Assembly: GCA_947068385.1 (NCBI GenBank)
Contig: CAMTBF010000123.1
Location: forward strand, 1-8,609
DNA: 8,609 bases
Reading direction: 5' to 3'
Origin: an uncultured Lachnospiraceae bacterium
Lineage (GTDB): Bacteria; Bacillota; Clostridia; Lachnospirales; Lachnospiraceae
Part shown: piece after piece, positions 6,013 through 8,609 of the stretch
Layout: each line of letters starts with the position of its first letter
How positions within the stretch are numbered: position 1 is the first letter of the stretch
Program-made: the position numbers and the translations under genes
The notes under the pieces: generated by a model
What the model saw: the letters and a program-made list of their open reading frames with translations, nothing else
Told to the model about the DNA's origin: nothing
Database searches by the model: none

Positions 6013-7788
6013 ATGAGTTCTTTGACGGATGATAAGATTGAATCCAATTATAAAGGGAATGCCCTGCTGCATCTGCTGACCTATATGAAGCCTTACATAG
6101 GCTGGGTGGCAATCTGCCTGGTGCTGGTACTGGCGCTGACCGGGTTCGATTTGTACCGCCCTATTCTGATAGGCGATGCCATCGACCTGTTCGAGACCCA
6201 GGGGGACTACGGCGTCATCGTGGATACGGCCGTGAAATACGGCATCGTCCTGGTGCTGAGCTTCGTGTTCAATATCACCCAGACATGGCTCCTGCAGAAG
6301 ACCGGACAGAGCATCATCCTCACCGTCCGCAAGGAGCTCTACGCCCATATCCAGTCCCTGAGCAGCCGCTATTTCGACCTGACCCCTGTGGGGAAGCTGG
6401 TGACCAGGGTGACCAATGACGTGGAGGCTCTGGACGAGATGTACTCCGGCATCCTGGTGCGGCTGTTCCGCAACATCGTGAAGATCATCGGCCTGGCCGC
6501 CGTGATGCTGATGCTGGACTGGAGGCTGTCCATCATCTCTTTCCTGCTGCTGCCTGTGGTGGCGGTGCTGACGGTGGTGTTCCGCAAGATCGCCAGGGAG
6601 ACCTACCGCATCTCCAGGACCAGGCTCACGGACATCAACACCTTCCTGTCCGAGAACATCTCCGGCATGCGCGTCATCCAGATATTCGGCAGGGAGAAGC
6701 GCAAGTTCGAGGAGTTCAACGACAAGAACTATAAGCTGTACCGTGCATTTTACCGGGAGATGATGGTGTTCGCCATCTTCCGGCCCCTGATATTCATTCT
6801 CAGCATCCTGGCCCTGATGACCGTGCTGGGGGTGGGCAGCAAGGATGTGCTGAACGGCACGATCTCTATCGGCACGCTGTATATCTTTGCACAGTATATC
6901 CAATCCTTCTTCGAGCCGATTCAGGAGCTGGCGGAGCAGTTCTCCACCCTGCAGTCCTCCATCGCCTCTGCGGAGAAGATCTTCACCATCATGGACGAGG
7001 AGCCGCTGGTGAAGGAGGACGAGAACCCGGTGGTCCTGCCGGAGATCAAGGGCCGCATCGAGTTCTCCCATGTGTGGTTCGCCTATGACAACGAGAATTA
7101 CGTGCTGCGGGACGTTTCCTTTGTGATCGAGCCCGGGGAGAGGGTGGCTTTCGTGGGCGCCACCGGCGCGGGGAAATCCTCTATTTTGAATTTAATTGGA
7201 CGGTATTACGATATCCAGAAGGGGAATATCTACATTGACGGCGTGGACATAAAGAAGCTTTCCAAGAAGCAGCTGCGCAGCGCCATCGGGCAGATGCAGC
7301 AGGACGTGTTCGTGTTCGAGGGGAATGTGGAGTACAACATCCGCCTGCACGATGAGGACATCACGCCGGAGGATATCCGGGAGGCTGCGGAATATGTGAA
7401 CGCTTCCCATTTCATCGAAAAGCTTCCCGGCGGCTATCAGGAGCCTGTGACGGAGCGGGGCTCCACCTTTTCCGCAGGGGAGAGGCAGCTCCTGTCCTTC
7501 GCCAGGACCCTGGCCCACAAGCCCAGCATCCTGGTCATGGACGAGGCCACGGCCAATATCGACACGGAGACGGAGCTGCTGATCCAGGAGGCCTTGGAGA
7601 AGCTGATGCAGGGCCGGACTACCATCATGGTGGCCCACCGCCTGTCCACCATCCAGCATGCGGACTGCATCATGGTCATGCACAAGGGCAAGATCAGGGA
7701 GCAGGGCACCCACCAGGAGCTGCTGGCCCAGGACGGCATCTATAAGAAGCTGTATGAGCTGCAGATCCACCGGGAGGCTACGGCGTAG
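6013..7788 (+). CDS. ABC exporter half-transporter with the catalytic Glu (heterodimer subunit 2)
   Basis: The 591-residue protein has six helices within about 28-305 and an ATPase domain at about 349-591. Motifs are the A-loop Y358, Walker A GATGAGKS (382-389), Q-loop Q430 in MQQD, Walker B ILVMD (506-510) with catalytic E511, and switch His H542. Its signature is degenerate: FSAGE (486-490) replaces LSGGQ, and the preceding X-loop region reads EPVTERG instead of the usual TxVGExG type. These changes complement subunit 1, so the dimer has one canonical site (this Walker B with the partner's LSGGQ) and one degenerate site (partner D510 with this FSAGE). That is the known design of BmrCD/TM287-288-type exporters in the cell membrane. 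It follows subunit 1 by 73 bases without a terminator, so the two are almost certainly cotranscribed. Exported substrate unknown. Confidence 0.95.
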   Translation: MSSLTDDKIESNYKGNALLHLLTYMKPYIGWVAICLVLVLALTGFDLYRPILIGDAIDLFETQGDYGVIVDTAVKYGIVLVLSFVFNITQTWLLQKTGQSIILTVRKELYAHIQSLSSRYFDLTPVGKLVTRVTNDVEALDEMYSGILVRLFRNIVKIIGLAAVMLMLDWRLSIISFLLLPVVAVLTVVFRKIARETYRISRTRLTDINTFLSENISGMRVIQIFGREKRKFEEFNDKNYKLYRAFYREMMVFAIFRPLIFILSILALMTVLGVGSKDVLNGTISIGTLYIFAQYIQSFFEPIQELAEQFSTLQSSIASAEKIFTIMDEEPLVKEDENPVVLPEIKGRIEFSHVWFAYDNENYVLRDVSFVIEPGERVAFVGATGAGKSSILNLIGRYYDIQKGNIYIDGVDIKKLSKKQLRSAIGQMQQDVFVFEGNVEYNIRLHDEDITPEDIREAAEYVNASHFIEKLPGGYQEPVTERGSTFSAGERQLLSFARTLAHKPSILVMDEATANIDTETELLIQEALEKLMQGRTTIMVAHRLSTIQHADCIMVMHKGKIREQGTHQELLAQDGIYKKLYELQIHREATA

Positions 7789-7823
7789 ACAAAAGCGCAT
7801 AACGTATTTGCAGATAAAAACCA

Positions 7824-7841
7824 GTGCGACCGGATTCGCGC
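7824..7841 (+). other. Hairpin between the second ABC gene and the GNAT gene
   Basis: GTGCGA (7824-7829) pairs with TCGCGC (7836-7841), six pairs with one U-G, around CCGGAT. No T-run follows, so transcription probably continues into the acetyltransferase gene. The 144-base gap has no clear promoter or small gene that I can see. Confidence 0.25.
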
Positions 7842-7917
7842 GTCCATGCAAGGCGGCAGGGCAGAGTCTATACGCAGCCAGCGACCGAGCGGCTGTACCG
7901 GGAGCGGGACGGAGGGC

Positions 7918-7925
7918 AAGGAGGG
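7918..7925 (+). promoter_or_regulatory. Strong ribosome binding site fixing a GTG start at 7933
   Basis: AAGGAGGG lies seven bases before GTG 7933. The frame is open back to ATG 7846, but the first 29 codons from there are low-complexity, have no comparable ribosome binding site and would read through this one. Confidence 0.85.
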
Positions 7926-7932
7926 ACAGCAG

Positions 7933-8490
7933 GTGCTGACAGACGCGATAGAAAGAAACCAACTGGAGAATGTGCGGAGGCTCTACGAGGCATCCTTTCC
8001 CAAATCGGAAAAGAAGCCCTTTGCGTTCATATTGCAGAAGCAGAAGGAAGGCTTCTTTGACATCCTGGCAATCGAGGATGACCAGGGGGTATTCTGCGGC
8101 CTGGCCATCATGATGCTTGCCGGAGGACTTGCATTGCTGGACTATCTGGCCATAGACCCGGACTGCCAGGGGGGAGGCATAGGGAGCCGTACCTTGGCGG
8201 AGCTTGGGGAGCGCTACGGGAAAGAACGAATCGTAGTGGAGATTGAAAGCACTGCAGGGGATGGCGACTGTGCGGAGGGGGAGCCTGACGGAGAGGGCGC
8301 CCAGAGGCTGCGCAGGAAGGCCTTTTATCTTAGGAACGGCATGGTTCCCATGGATTATCTCGTGGATCTGTTCGGGGTGGAGATGGAGGTGCTCACCTTC
8401 GGCAGCGCGCTTACCTTTGAGCAGTATTATGCCATCTACAGGGAGGTTCTGCCAAAGCAGATGGCGGGGAAGATACGTCTGCAGCCCTGA
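7933..8490 (+). CDS. GNAT family N-acetyltransferase
   Basis: This 185-residue protein carries the GNAT fold hallmarks. A strand LLDYLAIDP (68-76) leads into the acetyl-CoA pyrophosphate-binding loop CQGGGIGSRTL, where Q79, G82 and G84 fit the Q/RxxGxG/A motif A. A strand IVVEIES (100-106) follows, then FYLRNGMVPMD (131-141), the usual late-GNAT Tyr/Asn-Gly segment. Between them an acidic Gly/Asp/Glu-rich loop (about 107-124) looks like a flexible insert. Such enzymes move an acetyl group from acetyl-CoA to an amine on a small molecule or protein; the substrate cannot be predicted. GTG 7933 was chosen on the AAGGAGGG site and because LTDAIERNQLENVRRLYEASFP is a typical first helix region. It lies 144 bases after the exporter genes and may be cotranscribed. 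A resistance role alongside efflux is conceivable but unsupported. Confidence 0.9.
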   Translation: MLTDAIERNQLENVRRLYEASFPKSEKKPFAFILQKQKEGFFDILAIEDDQGVFCGLAIMMLAGGLALLDYLAIDPDCQGGGIGSRTLAELGERYGKERIVVEIESTAGDGDCAEGEPDGEGAQRLRRKAFYLRNGMVPMDYLVDLFGVEMEVLTFGSALTFEQYYAIYREVLPKQMAGKIRLQP

Positions 8491-8499
8491 TGGACTTTG

Positions 8500-8524
8500 G
8501 GGAATCAGCTTCAGGCTGGTTTTC
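8500..8524 (+). terminator. Possible weak terminator after the GNAT gene
   Basis: Bases 8500-8509 can pair with 8515-8524 (ten pairs, three G-U) around a TTCAG loop, with TTTT at 8520-8523 inside the 3' arm. It is ten bases after the stop codon. The T tract is short and partly in the stem, so termination may be partial. Confidence 0.4.
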
Positions 8525-8539
8525 AGGACAGATAAATTT

Positions 8540-8609
8540 GCACATACTATATATTGTGACGCAAAGCCGCTTTTCTTAGGCTGCTGCCAATATATGGTAT
8601 GTGCTTTTT
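8540..8609 (+). terminator. Long AT-rich hairpin with a T-run at the window edge
   Basis: Bases 8540-8556 pair with 8588-8604 (17 of 17, with one U-G at 8548/8596). Inside, GCA (8561-8563) can pair with TGC (8585-8587) and AGCC (8565-8568) with GGCT (8579-8582). A T-run begins at 8605 and continues to the window end. The form is that of a rho-independent terminator for + strand transcription from the GNAT gene, but the stem is unusually long, AT-rich and internally branched. It could instead be an operator palindrome, a small RNA or one end of a repeat element; the sequence beyond 8609 would decide. Confidence 0.55.

Noticed and set aside
5965..7071. Minus-strand open frame (368 codons) opposite the second ABC gene
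   Set aside because: His/Gln/Asp-rich antisense shadow without a recognisable domain; the + strand gene is certain.
1..8609. CRISPR array, insertion sequence, phage or defence genes
   Set aside because: No regularly spaced direct repeats, transposase, integrase or known defence domain was seen on either strand; composition is even and the genes are housekeeping or transport types.

Overview
The window looks like a chromosomal stretch from a GC-rich member of the Clostridia, most likely Lachnospiraceae. This is inferred from AGGAGG-type ribosome binding sites, sigma-A promoters of TTGAAT/TATAAT type, a DUF2975 plus YozG-like XRE regulator pair, a BmrCD-like heterodimeric ABC exporter, and a CTTGGGGACGGTTCTTTTT motif that I recall as recurrent between genes in Firmicutes. 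No taxon-specific marker is present, so the assignment is provisional. All eight protein genes lie on the + strand. I see no mobile element, phage gene or CRISPR array.

Layout: (1) 1-62 is the 3' part of a tRNA-Lys(CTT), cut by the window edge, followed at once by a long intrinsic terminator (67-114). (2) A near-consensus promoter (131-159) drives what may be a five-gene unit: an unrecognised four-helix membrane protein (202-1632), a histidine-phosphatase-superfamily enzyme (1711-2340), a TatD-family metal-dependent hydrolase (2411-3202), a DUF2975 membrane protein (3241-3711) and a small XRE regulator (3798-4010). No U-tract terminator separates them, and the gaps of 38-87 bases each hold a GC-rich hairpin. 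(3) A second promoter (4060-4089) precedes two ABC exporter half-transporters (4161-5939 and 6013-7788). (4) A GNAT acetyltransferase (7933-8490) follows, then a weak terminator-like hairpin (8500-8524) and a long AT-rich hairpin ending in a T-run at the window edge (8540-8609).

The two ABC proteins form one asymmetric machine. The first has Asp where the catalytic Glu should be but a normal LSGGQ signature. The second has the catalytic Glu but a degenerate FSAGE signature. Paired head to tail they give one working and one degenerate ATP site, the known arrangement of heterodimeric multidrug exporters. The XRE regulator and its DUF2975 partner sit just upstream and might regulate or sense alongside the exporter; that link is inference only.

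Nothing here clearly amounts to an undescribed system. The points most worth a second look are the unrecognised membrane protein with a tyrosine-rich outer domain, the tRNA terminator whose seven departures from perfect complementarity are all G-U wobbles, and the long terminal hairpin.
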